In this document: piece after piece, positions 7,149-15,644 of the stretch
How positions within the stretch are numbered: position 1 is the stretch's first letter
Layout: every line of letters starts with the position of its first letter
Source: DATLFA01 sp035525225
GTDB taxonomy: Bacteria; Actinomycetota; Acidimicrobiia; Acidimicrobiales; WLNW01
Length of the DNA stretch: 64,000 bases
Direction of reading: 5' to 3'
NCBI GenBank assembly: GCA_035525225.1
Contig: DATLFA010000094.1
Span: forward strand, 1 to 64,000
Notes under the pieces: model-generated
Seen by the model: only the letters and a program-made list of their open reading frames with translations
What the model was told of the DNA's origin: nothing
The model's database searches: none
Translations under genes and position numbers: made by a program

Positions 7149-8336
7149 ATGGATACTGCGATGACGCGTACGCAGTTGGTCAGCGAGCACGACTTCGCAC
7201 TCGACGTACCCGGTTTCCACGACGAGTTGTCACGGCTGCGACGCGAACACCCTGTCGCATTCGTTCCATTCCACGGCGGCACCGCGTATCTCTTGACGAG
7301 CTATCGCGATGTCGAGCGCGCATTCCTCGACGAGGCCACCCTGCCGGCCGAGGCCGCCTATCGACTGCACAGCGAGCCGGTGATGGGCCGCACGTTGCAG
7401 TGCATGACCGGTCGCGAACACACTCGCAATCGCGCACTCGTATTTCCTGCGTTCCGCGCCCGACTGATGCCGGACTACGTCGATCCGATCCTCGCTCCTG
7501 CCGCGCACCGGCTTATCGATCAGTTCGTCGAGCGCGGTCATGCCGACCTCGTGGCCGAGTTCACCAAGCAGTATCCGTTCACCGTCATCACGCGCCTGCT
7601 GGGCATTCCACCGCGCAACGAAGGTGACATCCAACGGTGGGCCCTTGCCCTGCTCACGTACCCGTGGGATCCCGACAACGCGCTCGCGGCGTCGCACGAG
7701 TTCACCGAATACCTCACGCCCATCGTGGCGAGCCGGCGCGAGGATCCGGGCGACGATCTCATCTCGACACTCGCGACTGCATTCGTCGACGGCGAACAGC
7801 TCAGCGACGAAGAGATCTTCTCGTTCATCCGCGTGCTGTTTCCCGCCGGTGCCGACACCACCTATCTCGGCCTCGGCAGCTTGCTCTACGCGCTGATGAC
7901 GCATCCCGACGCGATGGATCGGGCACGGCGCGATCCCGAAAGCCGCCGGCTCGCGATCGAGGAGGCACTGCGGTGGGAGCCTCCCGTGTCGTTGATGCCC
8001 CGCTTTGCACCCGTCGATACCGATCAGTTCGGATCGCTCATACCCGCCGGCAGCCACGTGCTGTTCGGTATCGCGGCGGCCAACCGCGACCCTGCGGTGT
8101 TCGCGGATCCCGATCGATTCGAGATCGACCGCGAGAACAAGGGCACGCTCACCTTTGGGTTCGGCATGCACTTCTGCGTCGGCGCGCACCTTGCCCGCGC
8201 CGAGTTGGCAACCGCACTCGACGTGGTGCTCGAGCGACTCGACGACCTGCAACTCATCGGCGACGCGCCGACCCGGTTCGTGGGCTCGGTCCTGCGAGGC
8301 CCAGACACCCTGCCCGCGACCTTCACCGGTCGCTGA
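7149..8336 (+). CDS. cytochrome P450
   Basis: The 395-residue protein is a class I bacterial P450. The I-helix AGADTT motif lies near residue 236, the K-helix ExxR as EEALR near 272, and the heme loop FGFGMHFCVGAHLA near 335-348 with the heme-binding cysteine at 343. It would hydroxylate or oxidise a small hydrophobic compound using a ferredoxin partner, which is not encoded nearby. It is the first gene of a plus-strand set with gaps of 24, 6, 9 and 0 bases, so it probably works with the downstream monooxygenase-like, DUF7064-like, amidohydrolase and crotonase proteins. Confidence 0.92.
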   Translation: MDTAMTRTQLVSEHDFALDVPGFHDELSRLRREHPVAFVPFHGGTAYLLTSYRDVERAFLDEATLPAEAAYRLHSEPVMGRTLQCMTGREHTRNRALVFPAFRARLMPDYVDPILAPAAHRLIDQFVERGHADLVAEFTKQYPFTVITRLLGIPPRNEGDIQRWALALLTYPWDPDNALAASHEFTEYLTPIVASRREDPGDDLISTLATAFVDGEQLSDEEIFSFIRVLFPAGADTTYLGLGSLLYALMTHPDAMDRARRDPESRRLAIEEALRWEPPVSLMPRFAPVDTDQFGSLIPAGSHVLFGIAAANRDPAVFADPDRFEIDRENKGTLTFGFGMHFCVGAHLARAELATALDVVLERLDDLQLIGDAPTRFVGSVLRGPDTLPATFTGR

Positions 8337-8360
8337 GAGTCGACAGAGGAGAGCCCGAAA

Positions 8361-8663
8361 ATGATCGTGATCGCGGGTCACATGAAGATCGACCCAGCCA
8401 AGCTGCAACACGCACTCGACATCATCAGGCCCGTCGTCGAGCAGACGGCGAGCGAGTCGGGCAACGTGGCCTATCGCTACTATGCCGACCTCGACGACCC
8501 GTCGACATTGTTCATCTTCGAAGAGTGGCAGTCAGAGGTCGCTCTCGACAATCATTTCCAGATGCCGTACATGGTCGACTTCCTCGACAAGCTTCCTACG
8601 CTCGGCATCATCGACGCATCGGTGCATCGCTACGGCGTGGCCGACAAGACATTGATGGGGTGA
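8361..8663 (+). CDS. antibiotic biosynthesis monooxygenase (ABM) / YgiN-like protein
   Basis: The 100-residue product matches the small ferredoxin-like ABM fold: MIVIAGHMKIDP at the start, then SGNVAYRYYADLDDP and FIFEEWQSEVALDNHF, with the typical FEEW.s..al..H pattern. Members are quinol or polyketide monooxygenases, or simply homodimeric small-molecule binders. A purine-rich GAGGAGAG precedes the ATG. It is the second gene of the P450 operon and may protect against, or act on, the P450 product. No cofactor motif is expected in this family. Confidence 0.85.
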   Translation: MIVIAGHMKIDPAKLQHALDIIRPVVEQTASESGNVAYRYYADLDDPSTLFIFEEWQSEVALDNHFQMPYMVDFLDKLPTLGIIDASVHRYGVADKTLMG

Positions 8664-8669
8664 TCGATC

Positions 8670-9794
8670 ATGCCGCTCAGCAGACTCGACGAGTTCCTGG
8701 CCCACCAGACGTCCGACACGTTCGACCATGTCGTCACGTCGGACCGCAACTTCTACGACCGCTATTACTTCAACATGCACTCGAGCAGCGCCGAGCTCTT
8801 CGTCATCACCGGGCTGGGGCAGTATCCCAATCTCGGGGTGACCGATGCATTCATCACCGTGTCGATCGGTACAGAGCAATACACGGTCCGTTCGTCGCGC
8901 GAGCTAGGCCACGACCGTCTCGACACGAGCGTCGGACCCTTGTCGGTCGAGGTCATCGAAGGCCTACGCACGTTGAGGATTCGCTGCGACAAGAACGAGT
9001 GGTGCATCGAAGCCGATCTCACATTCACCGGCACCGTCGCCGCGTTGGAAGAACCGCGTACGTTCGTGCGCCAGTACGGCCGCGTCATACAGGACGTGAC
9101 GCGTTACGCGCAGGTCGGCGTGTGGCAGGGTCAGCTGACGGTCGCCGGGCGTACGTTCGATGTCACGCCCGATAGGTGGAAAGGCGCTCGCGACCGGTCT
9201 TGGGGGGTGCGCCCCGTCGGCGAACCCGAGGCTCCGGGCATCCGTTCGAGACAACGCCAGGACGGCTACGGGTTCCGTCACGACTGGTTGCCCATGCAAT
9301 TCGACGACCACATGCTCAAGGTGCAGGTCGATGAAGACGCCGACGGTCACCGCATCGTCGAAGAAGCAGCGCGCGTGTGGAACATCGAACACGATCGGCC
9401 CGTCGAAGAGCTCGGCCGGCCGCAGATCGACATCGAGTACATCAGCGGCACGCGCGAGATGCGATCGGCAGTGGTGCGCACGACTGATCCCGAGGGGAAG
9501 CCCATCGTCGTGACGAACACGCCATTGCGCACGCTCTATCTCGCCGCCGGTTCCGGTTACGTCAACGTCGACGGCAAGTGGGGTCACGGCATGTACCAGG
9601 GCCCGCTCGCGGTCGAGGGGGTCGTCCACGATCTGAGCGACCCCGAGACGCGCCGCCGTTACGCGATCCTCAACGAAACCTTGTGCCGCTTCGAGCTCGA
9701 GACCGGCGAAGTCGGCTACGGCATGCACGAGAATTTGTTCCGGGGCATTCATCGCCCGAGCGGGTTCCTCACCGCCGACGCAGTCGCACCGTAG
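8670..9794 (+). CDS. DUF7064/7065-like (hydroxyneurosporene synthase / tocopherol cyclase-like) protein
   Basis: The 374-residue protein has no signal peptide. Its most telling motif is GARDRSWGVRPVG near residues 171-183, typical of the large beta-barrel proteins related to CrtC and the DUF7064/7065 pair; HDWLPMQFDDHMLKVQV follows and a second barrel half covers about 250-370. Related proteins hydrate or bind isoprenoid or steroid-like molecules, but no specific reaction can be assigned. It starts 6 bases after the ABM gene and ends 9 bases before the amidohydrolase, so it is co-transcribed with both. Confidence 0.6.
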   Translation: MPLSRLDEFLAHQTSDTFDHVVTSDRNFYDRYYFNMHSSSAELFVITGLGQYPNLGVTDAFITVSIGTEQYTVRSSRELGHDRLDTSVGPLSVEVIEGLRTLRIRCDKNEWCIEADLTFTGTVAALEEPRTFVRQYGRVIQDVTRYAQVGVWQGQLTVAGRTFDVTPDRWKGARDRSWGVRPVGEPEAPGIRSRQRQDGYGFRHDWLPMQFDDHMLKVQVDEDADGHRIVEEAARVWNIEHDRPVEELGRPQIDIEYISGTREMRSAVVRTTDPEGKPIVVTNTPLRTLYLAAGSGYVNVDGKWGHGMYQGPLAVEGVVHDLSDPETRRRYAILNETLCRFELETGEVGYGMHENLFRGIHRPSGFLTADAVAP

Positions 9795-9803
9795 GGGCGT
9801 GCC

Positions 9804-11531
9804 ATGGTGGATCTCGTGTTACGTGGCGGCACGGTCATCGACGGATCGGGGCGGCCGCGCCGCGTCGCCGATGTGGCGGTCGACAACGGGATGATCGTCG
9901 ACGTGGGCCGCATCAACGACTCTGCTCGACGCTCGATCGACGTGTCGGGTCTTGTCGTCGGGCCGGGCGTCATCGATGTGCATACGCACTACGACGCGCA
10001 GCTCTTCTGGGATCCGGCGGCCACGCCGTCGTGTTTCCATGGCGTCACGACGGTGCTCGGCGGCAATTGCGGATTCACCCTCGCGCCGTTTGCCGGCGGC
10101 GACTACCTGATGCGCTTGATGTCGCGAGTCGAGGGCATTCCGCTCGCCGCTCTCGAGGCGGGCGTGCCGTGGGACTGGACATCGTTCCGCGAATATCTCG
10201 ATCGCCTCGACGGGCGCATCGCACTGAACGCCGGCTTCTTGTGCGGGCACTCCGCGCTGCGTCACCACGCCATGGGTGCTGCCGCCGTCGAGCGCACCGC
10301 CACTGCCGACGAGATCTCCGCGATGGTCGCCGCGCTGCACGATGCGCTCGATGCCGGCGCGTTGGGGCTGTCGTCATCCGACACGGTCAACCACAACGAC
10401 GGTGACGGCCGGCCGGTGCCGTCGCGCTCGGCCGACGACCACGAGCGCCTGGCGCTGGCGTCCGCAGTCGCCGCGCACCCCGGTACCTCGCTCGAGTGGA
10501 TCCTCACCGGCGTGCTTCACGGTTTCAGCGATCATGACGTCGAGATGTTGACGTCCTTGTCGCTGGCGGCCAACCGTCCGATCAACTGGAACGCGCTCGG
10601 CGTCGTCTCGTCGGATCCCGAGGGGCACTGGCAACGATTGCACGCGTCGACCACGGCGGCGACGCGCGGCGCCACGGTCGTTGCGTTGGCAGTGCCCGAC
10701 GCGGTGAAGGCTCGACTGTCATTCATCAGCGGCTTCATCCTCGACGGATTGCCCGGATGGAACGCAGTGCTTTCGTTGCCACTCGACGAACGGCGGCGCG
10801 CACTGGCTGATCCCGAAGTGCGCCGCAGTCTCGCCGCAGGAGCAGCGTCGCCCGACGCGGGTCTGTTGCGCGACCTCGTCGATTGGGAGCGGATGACCGT
10901 CAGCCAGACGTACTGCGATGCGAACAAACCGGCGGAAGGCAAGACCGGCGGACAACTCGCGCGCGAGCGGGGGGTCACCGCGCTCGACGCCGTGCTCGAT
11001 GTGGTGGTCGCCGACGATCTGCGCACCGGTCTCGACACTGCTGCGATGGGCGACGATCGCGAGACCTGGCGCATGCGCGCCGAGACGTGGCACGACCCGA
11101 GGGTGCTCGTCGGGGGTTCCGACGCCGGTGCGCACGTCGACATCATGTGCGGCGCGGTGACAAGCACTGTGCACCTCGGCACCAACGTCCGTGAGCGCCA
11201 ACTGTTGACGCTCGAGGCAGCCGTACACCAACTGACCGACATGCCCTCACGGCTCTACGGCATCCGCGGGCGAGGGCGTGTCGCTCCCGGCTATCACGCG
11301 GACCTCATGGTGTTCGACCCCGAGCGCGTCGGGCCCGGTCCGGTTCGAACAGTCGCCGACATGCCCGCGGGCGCGGCACGACTCGTGGCCGAGGCCATCG
11401 GCGTGGCGCACGTGTTCGTCAACGGCACCGAAGTTGTGAGCGCCGGCCGCCTCACCGGCGATTCGCCGGGCACGTTGTTGCGTTCAGGGCGCGATACCTA
11501 CACCGTCGAAGCAGGAACGTACGCGCCGTAG
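9804..11531 (+). CDS. amidohydrolase, N-acyl-D-amino-acid deacylase family
   Basis: The 575-residue protein begins MVDLVLRGGTVIDGSGRPRR, a typical amidohydrolase start, followed by the metal-binding VIDVHTHYDAQLFWDP motif (residues about 54-70) and the GGNCGFTLAP segment common in D-aminoacylases. Further on, GGSDAGAHVDIMCGA carries the late catalytic Asp, and the end has the usual RLYGIRGRGRVAPGYHADLMVFDPE beta-sandwich closure. Such enzymes hydrolyse N-acyl or cyclic amide bonds with Zn. The true substrate is unknown. Its place between a lipid-binding-like protein and a crotonase suggests work on an acyl or isoprenoid-type compound rather than an amino acid. Confidence 0.85.
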   Translation: MVDLVLRGGTVIDGSGRPRRVADVAVDNGMIVDVGRINDSARRSIDVSGLVVGPGVIDVHTHYDAQLFWDPAATPSCFHGVTTVLGGNCGFTLAPFAGGDYLMRLMSRVEGIPLAALEAGVPWDWTSFREYLDRLDGRIALNAGFLCGHSALRHHAMGAAAVERTATADEISAMVAALHDALDAGALGLSSSDTVNHNDGDGRPVPSRSADDHERLALASAVAAHPGTSLEWILTGVLHGFSDHDVEMLTSLSLAANRPINWNALGVVSSDPEGHWQRLHASTTAATRGATVVALAVPDAVKARLSFISGFILDGLPGWNAVLSLPLDERRRALADPEVRRSLAAGAASPDAGLLRDLVDWERMTVSQTYCDANKPAEGKTGGQLARERGVTALDAVLDVVVADDLRTGLDTAAMGDDRETWRMRAETWHDPRVLVGGSDAGAHVDIMCGAVTSTVHLGTNVRERQLLTLEAAVHQLTDMPSRLYGIRGRGRVAPGYHADLMVFDPERVGPGPVRTVADMPAGAARLVAEAIGVAHVFVNGTEVVSAGRLTGDSPGTLLRSGRDTYTVEAGTYAP

Positions 11532-12338
11532 ATGCCTACTGAAGAGAGCCTCATCGTCGAGCGCGAGGGGCCGATCGTCGTGCTCACGATGAACCGGTCA
11601 GAGCGCAAGAACGCGCTGACGATCGACATGATCGTCCGCATGGCCGACGCGTGGGACATGATCGATGGCGACGACGAGATCCGCTGCGCGATCCTCACCG
11701 GTGCAGGAAGCTCGTATTGCGTCGGTGGCGACATGTCAGACGGTTGGATGGCGGGCGGTGGGCAACGCGATCCGGCGATCGCGGCGCGACTGAAGGACGA
11801 CCCTTCGGTCATCGGCAAAGGGTTGTTGCTGACACGCTGGCTGCGCAAGCCGCTTCTTGCCGCGGTCAACGGCGAGTGCCTCGGCGGCGGGTGTGAGATG
11901 TTGCAGCAGACCGACATTCGCGTCGCCGAAGAGCAGGCCATCTTCGGCGTGCCCGAAGCGCGGCGCGGGCTCATCGCCGGCGCCGGTTCGACCATGCGCC
12001 TCAAGCGGCAGATCCCCTACTCGATCGCGATGGAGATGCTCATCACCGGTCGCATCCTCAGCGCCGACGAAGCATTGCGCTGGGGCCTTGTCGGCCACGT
12101 CGTCGCGAAAGGTGCCGCGCTCGACAAGGCCAGAGAGATCGCCGCGGTCATCTGCGCCAACGGTCCGCTGTCGGTCGCGGCCTCGAAGGCATCGGCCGTC
12201 GAGACCGGGTGGCTCCCCGAGGAAGAAGCGCAGCCGATCGAGGGTCGCTACGCCGGACAGGTGAGCCGCAGCCAAGACGCCCGTGAAGGCATGAAGGCCT
12301 TCACCGAAAAACGGCCCCCGAACTTCACCGGCACCTGA
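11532..12338 (+). CDS. enoyl-CoA hydratase/isomerase (crotonase) family protein
   Basis: The 268-residue product is a crotonase: the CoA-binding NRSERKNAL motif near residue 21, the oxyanion-hole segments GAGSSYCVGGDM (about 56-67) and AAVNGECLGGGCE (about 109-121), and EARRGLIAGAGSTMRL afterwards. The exact reaction (hydration, isomerisation or C-C cleavage) cannot be told. The ATG directly follows the TAG of the amidohydrolase, so translation is likely coupled. It is the last gene of the P450 operon; a long palindrome lies 38 bases beyond its stop. Confidence 0.9.
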   Translation: MPTEESLIVEREGPIVVLTMNRSERKNALTIDMIVRMADAWDMIDGDDEIRCAILTGAGSSYCVGGDMSDGWMAGGGQRDPAIAARLKDDPSVIGKGLLLTRWLRKPLLAAVNGECLGGGCEMLQQTDIRVAEEQAIFGVPEARRGLIAGAGSTMRLKRQIPYSIAMEMLITGRILSADEALRWGLVGHVVAKGAALDKAREIAAVICANGPLSVAASKASAVETGWLPEEEAQPIEGRYAGQVSRSQDAREGMKAFTEKRPPNFTGT

Positions 12339-12376
12339 CCCGCACCTAACCCCACACCGCACCGCACCCGTTCTGT

Positions 12377-12412
12377 TGGCGTTTTACAGGTGTCGACACC
12401 TGTAAAACGCCA
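12377..12412. repeat. 36-bp perfect palindrome between convergent genes
   Basis: The left arm TGGCGTTTTACAGGTGTC is followed without spacer by its exact reverse complement, giving a 36-bp perfect palindrome. It sits between the stop codons of the crotonase (plus) and kelch-repeat (minus) genes. It could serve as a two-way terminator, a protein-binding site, or one copy of a dispersed palindromic repeat. No second copy was seen in this window. Confidence 0.7.
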
Positions 12413-12433
12413 CAAGAAGGCGATCGTCGGAGG

Positions 12434-13702
12434 TCAAAAGCCGGGGGGCGGGGTGTAGGAGACGCCGCCGCCGACCGGGATGCAACACATCGGACCGTCG
12501 ATGGCCCCGCCGCTCCAGATCAGGATTGCCCCGTCTACCCACACGAACGGCGTGTCGTCGAACTTCCCCTCGCCCCGCGATGGCGCGCCGACATGCCACG
12601 TGTTCGTCACCGGATTGAACAGCACCGGCGTGCCCGCGCGGTCGATGGTCGCAACCGAGTGACCGGTCCACACTTCGTCGTAACGGCCCGAGGCTGCGAA
12701 CCCGATAGGTGCCGCTGGCGCTTCGCGCCACACGCCCGTCACCGTGTCGAGCAGATCGGCCGAAGGCGAAGGCTCGCGGGTGTCACCACACATACGTCCG
12801 CCCCCGACGAACAGCTCCGACCCTGTCCAGGCGACGACCGGCGAGAGACGATCGGCGACGGGACCGGCGGGCAACTCGCGCCACGTGTCCGACGTCGGTT
12901 GGTACGCGAGCACTATCGAGCCGCAGCGCTCCTTCATGTTCGGCCGCTGCGCCACGACGATGATCTCATCACCAGCGATCGTCGCGGCGAAGAACGATGC
13001 GAACTGCTGCACAGGAGTCTCGCCGGTCGTCCACTGCGAGGTCGCGAGGTCGAGTCGAGCAATCTGGGACGGCGCGTTGCCGTCACCTTCGCTCGCAACG
13101 CCGATCACGATCACGGCGCCGTCGACGAAGAACGCACGATTCATCGCGTTGGCCGCATTCGCAAGCGGTGGATCGGGTAGCGCACGCCAGGTGAAGGCGA
13201 CAGGATCGAACGCCGCCGCACGCACCGGGCCTACTCCGTTCACTACCACCACTTCGCGGCCGGTCCAGACACCGATTGCATCGCCACGATCCGAGTCGAG
13301 CGGCGCGTTCGGCAGCTTGCGCCACGTGTTCCTAGTCGAGTCGAGATACGCACCGTCGGACTCGAAATCGGAGCCGTAGCCACCCCATACGAAAAGACCG
13401 GTACCGGTCGACACCGCGAGGTGCTGGAAGCGCGGCGAGATGGGGGCCTCTGGCAACGCCGTCCAACCCTCGTCGACCGATGTTTGGCTTACGGTCGTCG
13501 AATTGTCGGTTCGATCGTAGATGACCGCACCGATGAACGCGAGTGCACACGCAAAGACGCCCACACTCGCCAACAGTGGTCGGCGACGCGACGGTCGCGG
13601 CGCGGGTGCCAAGTAGCCCGGCACTGTCGACGGTTGCTCAGTGTGTTCGTCGAGCACTCGAGCGGCACGAGCGAGTCGCGTCTCCAAGTCGATGTTGTTC
13701 AT
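12434..13702 (-). CDS. membrane-anchored kelch-repeat protein, possible anti-sigma partner
   Basis: The 422-residue protein starts MNNIDLETRLARAARVLDEH, has one transmembrane helix at about residues 47-68 after an Arg-rich stretch, then a long external part with five to six kelch-like blades (repeats of the type W..LP.AP and FVWGGYG, ELFVGGGRM). The ATG is preceded by GGAGAAG and overlaps a TGA in the sigma-factor gene's alternative frame, so the two are coupled. The layout (short cytosolic N-terminus, helix, sensor domain, next to an ECF sigma gene) fits an anti-sigma or signal-sensing partner, but no ZAS zinc motif is visible. The function is therefore inferred from context. Confidence 0.75.
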   Translation of the reverse strand: MNNIDLETRLARAARVLDEHTEQPSTVPGYLAPAPRPSRRRPLLASVGVFACALAFIGAVIYDRTDNSTTVSQTSVDEGWTALPEAPISPRFQHLAVSTGTGLFVWGGYGSDFESDGAYLDSTRNTWRKLPNAPLDSDRGDAIGVWTGREVVVVNGVGPVRAAAFDPVAFTWRALPDPPLANAANAMNRAFFVDGAVIVIGVASEGDGNAPSQIARLDLATSQWTTGETPVQQFASFFAATIAGDEIIVVAQRPNMKERCGSIVLAYQPTSDTWRELPAGPVADRLSPVVAWTGSELFVGGGRMCGDTREPSPSADLLDTVTGVWREAPAAPIGFAASGRYDEVWTGHSVATIDRAGTPVLFNPVTNTWHVGAPSRGEGKFDDTPFVWVDGAILIWSGGAIDGPMCCIPVGGGVSYTPPPGF

Positions 13703-14189
13703 GCGTTCTTCTCCAAGATCGATCGGAGCGCGCCAGACCCCGGTGGACGTAGTTGGTGACCGCAGCTTCGGACACACCGAGCAGATCCGCGACTTCGCGG
13801 TAGGTGAACGAGTAGCCGTGCACGAGCAACACCGCGACACGGTGGTCGGGCTTCAAGCGGGCGAGCGCGTCGAAGACGTCGCCCTCCATCGCGGGCGCGT
13901 CGTCCCACCGAGGCTCGATCGGCAAGTCGACGCGGCGGCGCGACCAGCGCACGTGGCGCCGAGCCGCGCTCTGACCAACTCGGTAGAGGTAGCCAGAAGG
14001 ATTTTCCATCGCGGCGATGCGTTCCGAGTGCTGCCAGGCCCAGCCGATCGTCTCGGCGGTCACCTCGGCGCCGACGTCGAGGCCGTAGCGGGCGACGAAC
14101 GCGCGGTGCAGCGTGCGCTCGAGCGACGGGATGTCGCGTTCGAACTTGCGGCGACCTTCGTCGCGCCCGCTTTCGTCGACCACCAGCAC
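13638..14189 (-). CDS. ECF-type RNA polymerase sigma factor with frameshifted C-terminus
   Basis: The sequence from about GTG 14189 contains a sigma region 2-like part (LERTLHRAFVARYGLDVG, TIGWAWQHSERIAAMENPSGYLYRVG) and a region 4 helix-turn-helix (LKPDHRVAVLLVHGYSFTYREVADLLGVSEAAVTNYVHRGLA). Immediately after GLA the frame reads RSDRSWRRTH and runs on to 13638 inside the kelch gene. Inserting one C near 13737 would instead give GLARLRSILEKNA and a stop at 13699 that overlaps the kelch ATG in an ATGA, the expected arrangement. So a 1-base deletion, real or an error, is likely. The start is uncertain, with GTG options at 14189 and 14183. Confidence 0.7.
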   Translation of the reverse strand: MLVVDESGRDEGRRKFERDIPSLERTLHRAFVARYGLDVGAEVTAETIGWAWQHSERIAAMENPSGYLYRVGQSAARRHVRWSRRRVDLPIEPRWDDAPAMEGDVFDALARLKPDHRVAVLLVHGYSFTYREVADLLGVSEAAVTNYVHRGLARSDRSWRRTHEQHRLGDATRSCRSSARRTH

Positions 14190-14223
14190 GCCCGCATTAG
14201 ACCACGCACCCCTCCGATTCCTT

Positions 14224-14955
14224 TCAGCTCCCCCTACTCCCCTCGTACCCCTCGTCCGATGCGCGGCGGGCGGCGAGCAGGGTCGGGCCGACGGCGAGCA
14301 GCAGTGCGGCCTCGCGGGCCAAGGGCATCCACGCCGCGCGCGATCCGTCGGGGGAATGTGCCACGGACGCGGCGGTCGGCGCATCGGGTCCGACGCGCAG
14401 CGTGCTGATCAGTGCCCGAGCCCCGCCCATCACCGCGGCGCCGTCCCATCCGGGCAAGCCCGGCCCGAGGTCGAGGTCGTGGGCGAGCACGCTCGCGCCA
14501 TCACGCGAGACGCGGCAGCGCACACGGATGCGGCCCGATGGTTCGCCGGCGCGGCCCAACACGATCTCGTCGACCAAAGTCAGCCGTGCGGATCGGGCCA
14601 ACGTCACGGTCGTGTCGACGAGATGGTCGCTGCCCTGCACCGATATCAGCGGCTCGGGATGCCAATCGACAATAGCTGCGTCGCCGATGTCGAGGCGCAC
14701 CGTCGTGCGCGACGGTGACGCCTGCGGACCGGGCTGCGCCAGTGTTGCCGCCGCGCTGCGCACTGCGATGCATGCGCCGCACCCGACCGCGAGGTCGAGC
14801 GCGAGGTCGTCACCCCCGAGAGGCCCGGCGGCGCCACCGACGAGATACAGCGCGTGCGGTGTTGCCCGCAATACGAGCGGCGCCTCTGAACGGAGCTCGA
14901 CCAGTCGCGTCTGACCGCCGATGTGCTCGGCGCGCGCCGACGCGTACGCTCTCAA
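14224..14955 (-). CDS. ureD: urease accessory protein UreD
   Basis: The product (about 243 residues from TTG 14955) matches UreD/UreH: RAEHIGGQTRLVELRSEAPLVLR near the start, then LVGGAAGPLGGDDLALDLAVG and, in the middle, a QPGPQASPSRTTV segment with VDWHPEPLISVQGSDH. UreD docks on apo-urease and helps UreF and UreG insert the two nickel ions. The TTG overlaps the TGA of ureG (TTGA), which decides this start over a GTG at 14982. It is the last gene of the ureABCFGD operon. Confidence 0.9.
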   Translation of the reverse strand: MRAYASARAEHIGGQTRLVELRSEAPLVLRATPHALYLVGGAAGPLGGDDLALDLAVGCGACIAVRSAAATLAQPGPQASPSRTTVRLDIGDAAIVDWHPEPLISVQGSDHLVDTTVTLARSARLTLVDEIVLGRAGEPSGRIRVRCRVSRDGASVLAHDLDLGPGLPGWDGAAVMGGARALISTLRVGPDAPTAASVAHSPDGSRAAWMPLAREAALLLAVGPTLLAARRASDEGYEGSRGS

Positions 14956-15644
14956 GGAGCCGCGAGCGCGCGCCCACGCCACCGCGCGACGCGCTCGCGG
15001 ACCCAATCGGCCACCTCCGCCGCGCCGTCGGCGTCGACGAGCGAAGTGAACTCGATCGGCAGCGCACCGCGACGGACGATGGCGTCACGGCGCATCACCT
15101 CGAGGTCGGCACCGACGAGCGGCGCGAGATCGGTTTTGTTGACGACCAACAGATCGGCGGTCGTCACGCCCGGGCCGCCTTTGCGCGGCACCTTGTCGCC
15201 GCCTGCGACGTCGAGCACGAAAATCTGATGATCGACCAGCGCTCGGCTGAAGACCGCAGTGAGGTTGTCACCACCGCTCTCGACGAACGTGAGGTCGACC
15301 GGCCCGTGCAACGCTTCGAGTTGCTCGATGGCGTCGAGGTTGGCAGAGATGTCGTCACGGATGGCGGTGTGCGGGCAGCAACCCGTCTCGACGGGCATGA
15401 TGCGATCGTCGGCGAGGACCCGCATGCGGCGCAACGCCTCCGCGTCTTCGCGTGTGAAGATGTCGTTGGTCACGACGACGATCGACAGCTCGGGTGCCAG
15501 CAGCCGGCACAGCGCCGCGACCAGTGCCGTCTTGCCGCTGCCCACTGGCCCGCCGACGCCGATGCGCAACGCTCGCTCGCGAGCGTCGCCGGGCGCGGGA
15601 TGGTCATGATCGTGTGAGTCGTCGTGCGCGTGGTCATGAAGCAA
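14952..15644 (-). CDS. ureG: urease accessory GTPase UreG
   Basis: The 230-residue protein has a His/Asp-rich N-terminus (LLHDHAHDDSHDHDH) that can hold nickel, then the P-loop GPVGSGKTAL, the UreG Cys-Pro-His metal motif ETGCCPHTAIRDD, ESGGDNLTA, and the GTPase specificity motif NKTD. It supplies GTP-driven nickel delivery to urease. The start is a TTG at 15644, overlapping the end of ureF by 11 bases; no better start lies between the His-rich stretch and the upstream stop. The His-rich tail may compensate for the absent ureE. Confidence 0.93.
   Translation of the reverse strand: MLHDHAHDDSHDHDHPAPGDARERALRIGVGGPVGSGKTALVAALCRLLAPELSIVVVTNDIFTREDAEALRRMRVLADDRIMPVETGCCPHTAIRDDISANLDAIEQLEALHGPVDLTFVESGGDNLTAVFSRALVDHQIFVLDVAGGDKVPRKGGPGVTTADLLVVNKTDLAPLVGADLEVMRRDAIVRRGALPIEFTSLVDADGAAEVADWVRERVARWRGRALAAP

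Noticed and set aside
7230..8411. Long minus-strand frame under the P450 gene
   Set aside because: It is the antisense shadow of a well-defined P450. GC-rich codon bias keeps the opposite frame open.
12434..13840. A longer 468-residue reading of the kelch-protein gene
   Set aside because: The extra 46 codons lie inside the sigma-factor coding region in another frame. The ATG at 13702 has a good ribosome-binding site and an ATGA overlap.
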